Assembly: GCA_003013855.2 (NCBI GenBank)
Contig: ML058386.1
Location: 1-64,000 of the forward strand
Direction: 5' to 3'
Source: Liriodendron chinense
Taxonomy: Eukaryota > Streptophyta > Magnoliopsida > Magnoliales > Magnoliaceae
Length of the DNA: 64,000 nucleotides
The position numbers and the translations under genes were made by a program. The notes beneath the pieces are model-generated. The model saw nothing but the letters and a program-made list of their open reading frames with translations, had not been told where the DNA came from and did not search any database. Below are positions 1 to 11,354 of the stretch, piece by piece (position 1 is the first letter of the stretch; every line of letters starts with the position of its first letter).

Positions 1-254
1 CCGGCGGGTGGCCCATCATAGCCACGGATCGCCTCGAAACCCCACCGATTGGACGATCCTAGCCATCATCTATCCGAATCCAATGGGTGAAATCAAGTGT
101 CTACAATCGTATGGCCGATGTGATTTTTGGGCGGCAATCCACGCAACAGCGGGGCATATGGATATGATTGTATTATACAGAGGGGTTGCTACAATCGAGT
201 TAGTTGACTCTAGTCGTCCCTGTCGCGTCACGTGAGTCACGTGCTGAGACGCCT

Positions 255-880
255 GAGGATTAGGTGTTACCCGGGTTACACGTTAGTGGATTTTGCCTGA
301 CCGCGGGGCCCACCTTGATGTATTGGTTATATATCCATGCCGTCCATCCATTTTTTTCAGTTCATTTTATGACAAAAATACATAAATGAAGCAGATCCGG
401 AGTTCAAGTGGACCACACCACAGCAAACAGTGGTTATTGAACGCCCACCATTAAAAATTTCCTGGGCCCACCGTGCATAAAATGATCTGAGTCGACAGCG
501 AATGACCACCTCAAGAAATGTGCCAGGTGGCACACGTTACTTTATAAGAGAAAAAGTTTGGGAGCGGACCACGTGTTACCCGGGTAACACGTCAGTGGGT
601 GCAACCCTCACCGTGGGGCATATCTTGATGATGTGTTGTATATCCACGCCGTCCATCTATTTCTCCAGCCCATTTCAGTACATTTTCCCAAAATTTAGAA
701 GATTCAAATCTCAGGTAGACCACACCGCAGGAAACAGTGGTGATTGAGTGCTTCACCATTGAAAATTTCAAAGAGCCCCATCGTCAAGTTTTCGTAATGT
801 TTATTTGCCATCGAACCTATTAACAATGTGAAGAAGACCTGTATGAAGGAAAAATAGATTGATCCAAAACTACCGGTGGG
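255..880. repeat. Two tandem copies of a ~308 bp GGGCCCACC-type repeat unit
   Basis: Two diverged direct repeats offset by about 308 bp share the same block order: a GTGTTACCCGGG-type dyad (near 264 and 571), a GGCCCACCTTGATG-like block followed by ATCCATGCCGTCCATC (near 305 and 615), and AAGTGGACCACACC followed by CAGTGGT (near 405 and 710). The same block order recurs many times inside the two giant solo LTRs at 25492-29801 and 53340-59303, so these units belong to a repeat pool shared with that family. I see no coding sequence. The first 235 bases show nothing I recognise. Confidence 0.6.
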
Positions 881-1789
881 TCGTAAAAAGTTTTTAATGG
901 TAATTAATCCTGTTTCTAATGGTATGATCCGCCTGAGATTTGGATCTTCTTAAGGTTTGGGATTACGTCCTAAAATGATGGAAAAACAGATGGACAACAT
1001 GGATCTACAACAAATACATCAAGGTGGGCCCCACACGGTTAGGGTACACCAACTTAGGTTTTACGTAGGTAACAGCTAATCCGTTCCCAAAAGTTTGGTG
1101 AGCTGGAAGAATGTGACAGCTCATAACTGGTGCTTAGAAATTATTTCAAAATTGCATGCCCGCCATTCCTGGAGATCACATTAAACCGTCTTGGGTCATG
1201 GTTTTTTGTTTACTGACGGTTGGATTGAGGACATTTATTGGACGGTTGAAAACCATCCAATGTTACTATTTGAACAAATCAGCGTAGGGGTACCAGCAAT
1301 AATCCAAAACACGGGAGTTGTTTACGGTTATCCCGTTTTTAGCGTGTTTAGTCAATTGCAAGACAAAAAGCAAAGCTTTATTTTTTATTTTTTATATTTT
1401 TACATATATGCACGAAGATATGGGGAGAGTTCCCAAATAATCTCCCTTTTAAAATCTTTATTTTTCTCCGCCGTTGATGCCTTTTTAAAATTTTTTACGA
1501 GGGAAGTGCCTTGCATCGAGCATTGTGTCCATAAAGGTCGCTTGAACTTATTTTATTACTTCACTTTGGTTAACTGTTTTTTACACTTCACTCTAGCAAT
1601 TTTTCATACTTTTCAACTATTCTTTTATAATCATTCGAAGCTTTTCGCTACCGTCTTTAGCAGAAACTCTCACAACAGAAAATGGGTGCCAAGATTGTTT
1701 GGAAAGTGTATGAGAAGAAATGAAATAAAAAATATTATAAAATTTTCACTTTTAAAATATAGGTAATTCTTCTTTCTTCAAAAAATTAT

Positions 1790-3010
1790 TCATGAGAAGG
1801 TCAAATGATGTCTAAATGAAACGATTCTAGTCCCATTTGAAATCTTATCAAGTAATCTTACCGGTGAACCCAATATTTCCTCGATCCAACTGGTAACAAG
1901 AGAGTTATGAGCGCTTTTGTGGAATCGCATGATGCTGGAAATGAAGGCGAACGCCATTATAGATTTTGAATCCATTTTTTAAAAGATAAAAAGTCTCTAA
2001 ATGACATTATTCCATTCTCATTGAAAGCTTATTAAATTATCTTTTCAATGAGACTTTATAATGACTAGAGTTACAACTATTTCCTAGGATTGCATGATGC
2101 TAAAAAGGGAACCGAACGGTTTTGTGAACTCATCATAAGGTTGGGCCCACTTTTAAAGGGTTAAATGGAGTCAAATGAGATGATTCTACTCCCATTTGAA
2201 AGTTCGTTGAATTATTTTTCAAATAAGCCCAAGATCACCCCCATCTAACTTGTAATAAGGGAGTTATGACTGTTTTTGTGGATCACACGATGCTGGAACT
2301 GAACGTTAACAAAAGCATGTACCAAACGTGAACGGGAGCGTGTACTTGCATTCGCTTTCGGTACACATTCCGTTCACATTAGGTACACACTCTTGTTCAC
2401 GTTCATTTTCAACACTGTGCAATCCTAAAAAAAATGGTCATAACTCTCTTGTCACAGGTCAGATAGGGGTAATCTTGGGTTCGTTGAAAAAAATGATTTG
2501 ATGACCTTTCAAACGGGACTGGAATCATCTTATTTGGAGATTATTTGATCTTTCAAAAGTCGGCCCAAAGTTCATGTGGTGTTTCGAACCGTTTGGTTCG
2601 ATTTTCAGTATTGCGCAATCCCAGAAAACATTCATAATTCCTTTGTTACAAGTCGGAGTGGGGCAATCTTAGGCTTGTTGGAACGATAATTCAATAGGCT
2701 TTCAAATGGAACTAGAATTATCTCATTTGAACATCGTTTGACCTTTCAAAATTGAGTTAGACACTATTTAACCTTTCAAAATTGAGCCAAAGTTGAATTA
2801 TAGCATTCGTTCTTGTTTTCAACATCAGGTGAACTCATAAAATAGTCATAACTCCCCCATTAAAGGTCAGATCAGGTGATCTTAAGATCATTAAAACGAT
2901 AATTTGATGAGCTTTCAAATAAATTAGTAATAATCTTATTTTGAAATTGTTTGAATTTTGAAAACCATGCCTGAATTTAAAAATCACGAGTAGTTTTTGA
3001 AGAAAATAAG
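1790..3010. repeat. Head-to-head inverted array of ~150-190 bp degenerate units
   Basis: Units at about 1800-1955, 1990-2110 and 2160-2300 contain CCCATTTGAAA, then AACCCAA, then AAGAGAGTTATGA or GGGAGTTATGA, then a GATGCTGG block. Units at about 2400-2545, 2600-2745 and 2800-2960 carry the same blocks in reverse complement (TCATAACTC, then CTTGGGTTCGTTG, then CTTTCAAA). The arms meet near 2310-2400, where alternating GTACAC/GTTCAC-like words form a less regular centre. A transcript across it could fold into a long imperfect hairpin. It may be an expanded inverted repeat of a DNA transposon; no transposase is visible. Confidence 0.65.
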
Positions 3011-3904
3011 AACTCATTTTCTAAAAGTGAATTTTTTAGAATATTATTTTTTTAAAATCTTATTTCCTCTCTTTTTTCCCAAACAAGCGTAGAACTCTTT
3101 TTTTTGTGGTTAGAGATTTTGCTGGAGGGAGTAGTCGGGAAGTACGAAGATTATTGGAAAATAGTTGAAAGCACGAAATATCAATGGAGTGCAATGGTAA
3201 AGAAGAGTTAGCTGGAGTGTAGTAATAAACTAAGGTCTAGGAGCTTTTATAGACATATGGCTCGATGCATGGCATTTTCATTTCAACAAATTTCGAAAGG
3301 TGCCAACAGTGTAGAAGATTTAAAAAGGGAGGCTATTTAAGTGCTCCCGCGTACCTAGATGTAGATACATAAAAAAATCCAAAAAGAAAAATAGGCACTT
3401 CTTCGTTGGCACTTAAAGGTGGGCCATCTTGGGCACTAGAAGGGAGGACTTAAGTCTGGCCCGAGGACTGGAAAATCAAGACCGACCTGTTTATGATGTG
3501 AGTGCCCCTCCACCCTCGCCCAGTATGCTCCATGCGGAGTTCCACCCCGCACATATGGGGGAGTGTTAAAGTCCCTTGGTATACATTGATACACCATCCT
3601 CTAATAGCTCGAGCTTTTAGAGCAAGTGGTTAATTTGATGGAAGTAACACCATTTGGCTAGTTTTTTTCTATGCGGCACCAACAAAGCTCCCTCTATGCT
3701 ACTTATTACATCATGTGGTTGGTGTTTGCTACACAACACCAACAAAGCTCCATTTATGCTACTTTTAATCTTGTGGATTTGTGGTCATCAGGGCTACTAG
3801 CCCAGTTGGCATCACCTGATGAGATGTGAATGCCATGAGTAAGTGTGCCTTTTATATACCAGAGAATGCGCTTTATAACTACTAAGTGGTTCTCGGTAGG
3901 TTGA
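3011..3904. other. Unassigned repeat-rich sequence
   Basis: No gene is recognisable here. A T-rich stretch lies near 3040-3110. A degenerate direct repeat of about 75 bp, containing CACCAACAAAGCTCC and TATGCTACTT, occurs at about 3680-3775. The G-rich string ATGGGGGAGTG near 3555 resembles a polypurine tract next to a retrotransposon LTR, and the adjoining sequence to the right is a copia fossil, but I cannot define an LTR. Confidence 0.3.
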
Positions 3905-4984
3905 TGCATACATTAACAAACTTTGTTGACTGCATAGAAGAGATCATGCTGAGTCCAGGTAAGATATTGGAGAGCACCGGCTATACTATGATATTCAGTA
4001 ATATCATGAAGAGGGGGTGCATTTCCTTGCATAAGTTTTTGTTTGCTTATAGCTGGAGAGGAGTAAGGTTTTGATCCTAACATAGATGTTTGTGTGAGGA
4101 GTTCTACAGCATCCTTTCTTTGAGAGAGGAAAATGCCATTCTGATTCAGAAAGACTTCAAGAACAAGAAAGTAATGGAGAGGGCCCAAGTCCTTCATAGA
4201 AAATGAATTCCCTCAATGATAAAATGAGGGATGGGAGAGAGAATGAATCACAACTTGTAATGATTATGTCATCAATATATATCAAGAGAACAATGTATGT
4301 GAATTTTTGTTACGAATAAAAAGATGCAGATCAGCCTGGGATCCAATGAAGCCCAACTCTAGTAAATAGTTTGTGAAGCTATCAAATCAAGTTCATGGAG
4401 CTTGTCTGAGTCCATACATAGATTTGTATAGGTGACACACATGGTTAGGGAATTAAGGATCTACAAAGTCAGGAGGTTGCTGCATGCAAACCTCTTCCTA
4501 AAGAGTCCGATGTAAGAACACATTTTGCACTTCTGATTGTTGGATGTGCCACCTGAACTTGACTATGAATGTGAGAACAACCTTGATGGTGGTAGGTTTA
4601 GCAACAGGGCTGAATGTTTCTGTGAAATCAATATTGGGTTGTTGATGACACCCCTTGCAACAAGTCAAGCTTTATATCATTCAAGTGAGCCATCTGAATG
4701 GGTTTCGATACGATAAAATCATTTGCATCCTACTATATTCTTTACTTCAGACAATGGAACTAACGACCATGTCCCCTGTTTCTGAAGTGCCATGAATTCA
4801 TTTGCCATAACAGCTCACGCACTCAGGATGTTTGGAAGCCCGTGTAAAACATGTAGATTCGATGTGCCTCAAAGTGGACAAGAGTGCCGTCATTAAAGGA
4901 TGTTGGCAACTTAATAATATACGTTTCTTGGAGATGCCATCTTTCCAGCTGGTGATCATAGGATGGACATTAGGTTGCCATGTG
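3905..4984 (-). pseudogene. Ty1/copia reverse transcriptase fossil (copia C)
   Basis: Reading on the minus strand from 4984 downward, the fragments run in the order expected of copia pol. They are the linker box HPMITSWKDGI, the RT amino-terminal part (FTRASKHPE, then TFSPVAKPTTIK), a degraded SMYGLRQAP box, and MKDLGPLHYFLVLEVF with the following SIAGALQYLTWT segment near 3913-4197. Frames are broken by several stops and indels, so it is inactive. The upstream half of the same fossil (gag, protease, integrase start) continues at 10156-11350, because copia A inserted exactly into this element's linker. Confidence 0.8.
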
Positions 4985-4989
4985 GGCAT

Positions 4990-5753
4990 TGATGGGATTT
5001 TCCTCCTCTAGGATGGTCGGGCGCCTGGACCAACTGTGGCCGGGCAACCAAAATTCCATCAGGAGATGATTTTGGTGCTGGATTGTTTTTGCAATGGGCG
5101 GGCGCCTGACAGTCTGGTGACTGGGTGCCCGATATTCAGTTTTCTTCAGGATTTCACGCTAGACATTTTTTGGTTTGGGCGGGCGCCCGACGATCTGGTG
5201 ACCGGGCGCTTGACCCTGCGCAGACTGCTTGTACGCAATTTCCTATTTGGGCTCTAATTCCTCCGGTTTCCTACTTAAGGAGTTCCAAATCGGGATTAGG
5301 GCATCCCATTAGTGTGTTTGCACGTCCAAGGTGAGAGGGAGAGAAAAAGAGGAAGAGAGAAAGAGAAAAGAGAGAAAGAGGAAGCTTGTAGAAGGGAGAA
5401 GTTGCTTGAAAATGAGTTCTTCTGCGCAACCATCGTCTCAGCACTTCTACGTCCTCGGGATCGGTGAGATCGCTCTACACTTGTTATTCTCTTGTTGTCT
5501 ATCCATCCCAAGTGGGTGGGAAAGGTTTGATCCAAGCGTGTGTGCTTGAGATCGGTTATAACAGTTCTTTGAGATAGTGGATTGTTGATCTGGACTAGGT
5601 CCCGTGGTTTTTACCGCTTTCGAGGGTTTTCCACGTAAAAACTCCTTGTGTCGAGTGGTTGAATGTTTATTCTTGATCATTACATTATCATAGTCCATAA
5701 TTCTAGCGTATTGGGGGGTGAAATCCGAAGGTTTGTGTGAAACGCATCCAACA
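4990..5753 (+). repeat. Copia A 5' LTR with CGGGCGCCCG palindromes
   Basis: The LTR is 764 bp, begins TG and ends CA. Its first ~230 bp hold three clusters of a 10 bp palindrome related to CGGGCGCCCG, near 5017-5035, 5090-5130 and 5170-5215; within a cluster the copies are separated by a CTGGTGAC-like spacer. A purine-rich A/G stretch follows at about 5330-5400. No canonical TATA box is evident; CTACTTAAGG near 5270 is the best AT-rich candidate and lies just downstream of the palindromes. The 3' LTR is longer by about 40 bp, mainly one extra palindrome unit. Confidence 0.92.
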
Positions 5754-5756
5754 AAG

Positions 5757-5767
5757 TGGTATCAGAG
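5757..5767 (+). other. Copia A primer binding site
   Basis: TGGTATCAGAG lies 3 bp after the 5' LTR end and matches the canonical plant copia site that pairs with the 3' end of initiator Met-tRNA. Confidence 0.85.
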
Positions 5768-5807
5768 AGTTCAGGTTGTTTGAACGGAGTGGGATCAGTT
5801 CTGAATT

Positions 5808-6251
5808 ATGGAAGGTGGCTCATCAAGGATGATCAGCCTCAATGGTTCTAACTGGACCATATGGAAGGCTAAGATGGAGGACTTACTCTATTGCAAGGAC
5901 CTATATGCTCCGACCTTAGGCATATCAGCGAAAATCAAGGATATGCTTGATGATGATTGGAAGAAGTTGGACCGGAAGATTGGGGGAGAGGAAAGAACAG
6001 AAAGGGCCGAAAGGCTCGAGATAAATCAAGAGGCGAGTCAGTTGCCAGGAAAGATGTTGAATGCTGAAATTGTGGCAAGAAGGGTCACTACAAGCATGAA
6101 TGTGACAAGAAGAAGAGTGACAAGAAGGGTAAAGGAAAGGAGAAGGAAGATGAATCGGATTCTACTGCGGTCACCTCAGATGGTGACGTTGTTGTTATTC
6201 TTTCGGCAGATCATGATGTTTGTCTTACGGCTTCGAGTCAGGACACCGACT
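5808..6251 (+). pseudogene. Copia A gag, internally deleted
   Basis: The start MEGGSSRMISLNGSNW is a typical copia Gag amino terminus (nucleocapsid precursor that packages element RNA in cytoplasmic particles). About 58 codons in, near 5980, the frame breaks, and what follows corresponds to the basic segment just before the zinc knuckle, so most of the central Gag domain, probably well over 100 residues, is missing. The CCHC knuckle (C-x2-C-x4-H-x4-C) is present from 6062 in the pol frame, but its Trp codon is a TGA stop at 6065-6067. The element therefore cannot make a normal Gag. Confidence 0.85.
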
Positions 6252-9200
6252 GGGTGATAGACTCGGGAGCCTCGTTTCATGCAACTCCACGCAGAGATTT
6301 TTTCACAAGCTACAAGTCAGGTGACTGTGGGACAGTGAAGATGGGAAATTCTGGTGTTTCGAAGATTGTAGGGGTCGGTGATATTTGTTTGAAGACCGAT
6401 GTGGGCTGCACATTGGTTCTCAGGGATGTGAGACACATTCCAGACCTTCGCCTCAACTTGATGTTGACGGGAAGGCTGGATGACGATGGCTATAAAAGCC
6501 GATTTGTTGGTGGGCGTTGGAAGCTCATCAAGGGTTTGTTGATTGCTGCCAGAGGAAAGAAGTGTTGCACCCTTTATAAGGCAAGTGTCAGTGTATGCAA
6601 GGGTGGATTGAACGTAGCGGAAGATTCAGCTACTGACGTGTGGTACAGGCGTCTAGGCCACATGAGTGAAAAAGGGCTTCAGCTACTAGCAAAGAAGCGA
6701 CTCCTTCCAGACGTGACAAGTATACCTCTCAAAACCTGTATTGACTGTTTATCTGGAAAACAGCATAGAGTTTCTTTTGTTAAAACTGCTTCTCATATTA
6801 ATAAAGTACATGCATTAGATTTGGTTTATTCTGATGTTTGTGGTCCTATGAGGACAAAAACCTTGGGTGGGGCATTGTATTTTGTCACTTTTATAGATGA
6901 TGCATCTAGGAGGGTTTGGGTGTATGCTTTGAAATCTAAGGATGAAGTCTTTGGTGTGTTTAAATTGTTTCATGCTATGGTCGAGAGAGAGACAGGCAGA
7001 CCATTGAAGTGCATCCGCACTGACAATGGTGGTGAATACATAGGTGACTTTCACGAGTATTGCAAGTCACTGGGTATACGACCTGAACAGACGATTCCCA
7101 AGACCCCACAGCATAATGGTGTGGCTGAGCGAATGAATCGCACCATAGTAGAGAGAATCAGATGCATGTTATCCCATGCAAAGTTGCCCAAGATGTTTTA
7201 GGAAGAAGCAATGCACACAGCGGTGTATTTGATAAACAGGTCTCTATCAGCCCCGTTGAATGGAGATGTACTTGAGAAGGTGTGGATTGGACGTGATTCA
7301 TCGTACAGTCATCTCAGGGTGTTTGGATGCAGGGCATCTGTTCACGTACCAAAAGACAAGAGGTCCAAGCTCGATACGAAGATCAGGCAGTGTGTGTTCT
7401 TAGGGTACGATGATGAAAAGTTCGGTTACGGGTTGTGGGATCCGACCGAGAAGAAGCTTGTCAGGAGCAGAGATGTGGTTTTCATTGAAGATCAGTGTAT
7501 AGAAGACATTGGAAAGCCAGAGAAGACCCAACCCAGTTCAGGTGAACTGAAGGACATGGATTCGGTTACTCCTCCCGTGGTGCCTGATGACGGGGGAGTA
7601 CAGCAAGGTGCGAAGAATGAGGGAGTCCCTACAGAAGATGGACAGGGGGAGCAGCCCCAACTTGATCCACCTGTTGAGCCACAGGTGAGGAGGACATCAA
7701 GGGACAGACATCCGTCCAAGAAGTACTCACCGCATGAGTACATTATGCTTACTGATGGGGGAGAGCCAGAAGACTATTTTAACGCCCTAGCCGACGAGCA
7801 TAAGGGGGAGTGGTTGAAAGTTATGCAAGAGGAGATGGAATCCTTGCATAAGAACCACACCTATGATATGGTGAAATTGCCTAAGGGCAAGAAAGCTCTG
7901 AGCAACAAGCAGGTGTTCAGAAAGAAGAATGAGCAAAAGAATTTGCAGACAAGCTACAAGGCTAGACTTGTGGTGAAAGGGTTTGGTCAGAGAAAAGGGA
8001 TAGACTTCGAGGAGATATTCTCAGCAGTGGTGAAGATGACATCCATACGGGTGTTGCTCGGGTTAACAGCTAGCATGGATCTGAAGATAGAGCAGTTAGA
8101 TGTCAAAACTGCTTTCCTCCATGGTGACCTGGAAGAAGAGATCTACATGCACCAACCAGAGGGGTTCGAAGTCAAGGGCAAAGAGCATATGGTGTGTAGT
8201 CTTAGGAAGAGCTTGTATGGGCTAAAACAAGCTCCTAGGCAATGGTACAAGAAGTTCGACTCGTTCATGTTAAAGCATGGATATGACAGAACGGAGTTGG
8301 ACCATTGTGTGTTCACTCGCAGGTTCTCAGATGGTGATTTCTTAGTTCTTTTATTGTACGCTGATGACATGCTCATCATGGGAAAAGACATCAAGAAGAT
8401 TGACATGCTGAAACAAGAGTTGGGCAAGTCTTTTGCAATGAAAGACTTGGGCCCGGCTAAACAAATCATAGGAATGGAGATAACCCGTGACAGAAGCAAC
8501 AGGAAGCTTTGGCTGTCACAAGAGCGGTATATTGAGAAAGTCCTAGAGCAGTTCAACATGAATGCAGCGAAGCCGGTCAGTACTCCACTGGATGGTCACT
8601 TCAAATTGAACGACAAACAGTGTCCCAAGACAAAGGCGGAAGTGGAAGAGATGTGGAAGATACCCTACGTGTTAGCCGTAGGAAGTTTGATGTATGCTAT
8701 GGTGTGTACGCGCCCAAACATAGCATATACGATTCGTGTTGTCAGCCGGTATCTTGCCAATCCTGGCAAAGAACATTGGGCAGCGGTGAAGTGGCTACTG
8801 CGGTATCTGAGAGGCTCATCCAGGTTGAGCCTATGCTATGGTGACAGAAAACCTGTGTTAGAAGGCTACACAGATGCAGATATGGTAGGTGACAGACTCC
8901 AGGAAGTCTACATCGGGGTTCATGTTCACATTTGCAGGGGGAGCGGTCTCTTGGCAGAGCAAGCTATAGAAGGTCGTAGCATTGTCGACGAAAGATGCCA
9001 AGTACATTGCAGTCACAAAAGCATGTAAAGAGATGCTTTGGATGAAGAGGTTCCTACAGGAACTTAGCCTGAAGCAGGAGGAGCACGTGGTCTATTGTGA
9101 TAGCCAAAGTGCTATACACTTGAGCAAGAATCCAAGTCAGCATTCCAAGTTGAAGCACATAGAGATTCGGTATCACTGGATCAGGGATACTTTGGAACAG

Positions 9201-9329
9201 AAGGTGTTACAGCTTAAGAAGGTCCATACGGACGATAACGGGTCAGACATGATGACCAAGGCTTTGCTCAAGGGCAAGTTTGAGGTTCGTAGAAACTTGG
9301 CTGGCTTGAAGAAGGCGAATTTCTCCTAA
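6062..9329 (+). pseudogene. Copia A pol (protease, integrase, RT, RNase H), nearly intact
   Basis: After the zinc knuckle the frame runs through an intact protease active site DSGAS (Asp codon at 6260) and an integrase core with TFIDDAS, RTDNGGEY and NGVAERMNR as the three catalytic acidic boxes. RT follows with KTAFLHGDLEE, LYGLKQAPRQW and catalytic YADDM, then RNase H ending near 9329. Three lesions are visible. TAG at 7199-7201 replaces the Trp expected before EEAMHTAVYLINRS. A 2 bp deletion lies near 8893 in the GYTDADM segment. TAG at 8967-8969 follows WQSKL. Two of the three are single transitions. Otherwise length and motif order match a full copia Pol. Confidence 0.92.
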
Positions 9330-9334
9330 GTCGG

Positions 9335-9347
9335 AAAGGGGGAGATT
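9335..9347 (+). other. Copia A polypurine tract
   Basis: The purine-rich AAAGGGGGAGATT ends directly against the TG of the 3' LTR, the position of the plus-strand primer. Confidence 0.85.
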
Positions 9348-10150
9348 TGATGGGATTTTCCTCCTCTGGGATGGTCGGGCTCCCAGACCAACTGTGGCCG
9401 GGCGACCGAAATTCCATCGGGAGATGATTTTGGTGCTGGACTGTTTTTTCAACGGGCGGGCGCCCGGCGGTCTGGTGACAGGGCACCCGGTGCCATGGGC
9501 GGGCGCCCGACCATGTTGGTCCAGGCGCCCGATATTCAGTTTTCTTTAGGATTTCACACTGGACATTTTTTTGTTTGGGCGGGCGCCCGACGGTCTAGTG
9601 ACCGGGCGCCCGACCCTGCGCGGACTGCTTGTACGCAGTTTCCTATTTGGGCTCTAATTCCTCCGGTTTCCTACTTAAGGAGTTCCAAATCGGGATTAGG
9701 GCATCCCATTAGTGTGTTTGCACGTCCAAGGTGAGAGAGAGAAAAAGAGCAAGAGAGAAAGAGAAAAGAGAGAAAGAGGAAGCCTGTAGAAGGGAGAAGT
9801 TGCTTGGAGAGGAGTTCTTCTGCGCAACCGTTGTCTCAGCATTCTACATCCTCGGGATTGGTGAGATCGCTCTACTCTTGTTATTCTCTTGTTGTTTATC
9901 CATCCCAAGTGGGTGAGGAAGGTTTAATTCAAGCGGTGTGTGCTTGAGATCGGTTGTAACAGTTCTCTGAGATAGTGGATTGTTGATCTGGACTAGGTCC
10001 CGTGGTTTTTACCTCTTTCAAGGGTGTTCCACGTAAAAACTCCTTGTGTCGTGTGGTTGAATGTTTATTCTTGATCATTACATTATCATAGTCCATAATT
10101 CTAGCGTATCGAGGGTGAGATCCGAAGGTTTGTGTGAAATGCACCCAACA
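9348..10150 (+). repeat. Copia A 3' LTR
   Basis: The LTR is 803 bp, begins TGATGGG and ends CCAACA, and is followed by the GGCAT duplication. It is closely similar to the 5' LTR, but the palindrome region (about 9370-9620) carries an additional unit near 9485-9530 with GGGCGGGCGCCCGACC and CAGGCGCCCG words. Palindromes here are nearer perfect CGGGCGCCCG than in the 5' copy, where several Cs have become Ts. Confidence 0.92.
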
Positions 10151-10155
10151 GGCAT

Positions 10156-11350
10156 TGTAGGAGTAATTGGTGGATGGGTGGAAAGGGGAGGCTCACGAGG
10201 ATTAGAGAATGTAAAGATTGATGGACTGGGCTAATAAGAGAGTGAGTTGAGATACGATTTTGTTTTGAGGTAAAATAGGTGTAGTGGCGGGTGAAGATTG
10301 GGACGAGGTTTGAGGTGTTTTACAATGATGAAAACTAGATGGCAAGTGGTCCACGAGAAGGAGATTGATCACCCTTTTGTGATGGAAGAGTGGTTAAATC
10401 CATCAAGGTACTCGCAAAGGGAAACATGGCTCGTAGAATGGTAATGATGATCAGTTTCTTTTAATTGACAGGGGAGAGGATAAATGGCCGAGCATAGCTA
10501 GTGAAGGATGCCCTATTATGCAAAGAAAAGATTAAGACTTGTTCGCTGATTAGAGCTAATTGAGTGTCGTTATTGTTGTGGTTGTGAGATACTGTGAATG
10601 GATAGAGTTCGTTCCCACCTCGACCGCGGAAAAGCATTTTCCTTGATGTTTTGTCCTGAATATGGAAGGCACTAGCATAAAAATGAAGAAGCAGTTATTA
10701 TCTTTGAAAAATTAATTAATAGACAATAGATTGGAAGACATAAAAGGTATATGAAGGAGATGAGATAGACAAAAGGTTCTGGATGGAGTTTAAATGATGA
10801 CATCACTAGTGTTATGTATTACTAAACTTTGAACATTTCCAAAAGATAGTTTGTTGCCTCCATAGTACTCTGACTGAAGAGAAAGTTGGATCAATAGTGA
10901 CATGATTTGTTGCGCCTGTATTAGTATACTAAATCCGTATTGGAGGTTTGAGTGGCAACCATGTCATCCAGTTCCGAGGTGGCATGTGTCCTTGGTAGGC
11001 ATAGTTTATATGATTGTGGCTATTAATTACTGTATTACCCATTTTATTGCAAATTTGACATATAGGCCATATGAAAGATGTGGGAGAAATTGAAGTTACT
11101 TCCTCTACCTCCACAACCTCGACCACGACCTCTATAGGGTCGGGAATAACCTTGGGCTTGATGTTTGTACGAGGATCCACAAGTAGCAATAAAGCGCATG
11201 GATTCCATGGTAGAGATTGTGGAAAGTTGGTCATTAACTGTGAGTTCCTCACACATTAAAAGGTTATCTAATTCATCAATGGTAACAAGATCAGATTAAA
11301 CCTTACTTGATGTGTGAAAGAGAGTGTATTGGGGAGGTAGCACATTAAGT
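10156..11350 (-). pseudogene. Ty1/copia gag-protease-integrase fossil (copia C, upstream half)
   Basis: Reading down from 11350 on the minus strand, Gag pieces (DELDNLLMCEELTVND) are followed by an Arg/Gly-rich stretch and a broken zinc knuckle starting CQICNKMG (about 11060-10930). The protease box reads NTGATNHVT: the catalytic Asp codon has become AAT at 10920-10922. Next come the protease-integrase junction words HIP, LSINQFSKDNNCFF and QDKTSRK (about 10750-10640). The integrase core is missing and a Ser/Pro-rich linker runs to 10156, where copia A interrupts. The element then resumes at 4984 with RT. Many stops and frameshifts are present. Confidence 0.75.
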
Positions 11351-11354
11351 GATA

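Larger units (their letters stand above)
4990..10150 (+). mobile_element. Ty1/copia LTR retrotransposon, complete but inactivated (copia A)
   Basis: A complete element is bounded by the 5 bp target duplication GGCAT (4985-4989 and 10151-10155). Both LTRs begin TGATGGG and end CCAACA. The internal region opens with a primer binding site TGGTATCAGAG (5757-5767), complementary to the initiator Met-tRNA end as in most plant copia elements, and closes with a purine-rich tract AAAGGGGGAGATT before the 3' LTR. Domain order is gag, protease, integrase, RT, RNase H, which defines Ty1/copia; the gag start and integrase box suggest a Tork-like clade. It sits inside the linker of the older copia C fossil. 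Gag has a large internal deletion and pol carries stops and a frameshift, so it could move only in trans. Confidence 0.95.

Noticed and set aside
1191..1766. 191-codon open frame
   Set aside because: AT-rich, with Phe/Tyr/Leu runs from T-rich repeats, no domain and no splice context; it lies in repeat-derived sequence.
7492..7743. Minus-strand frame over the copia A linker
   Set aside because: It is an antisense shadow of a Pro/Glu-rich linker with no independent support.
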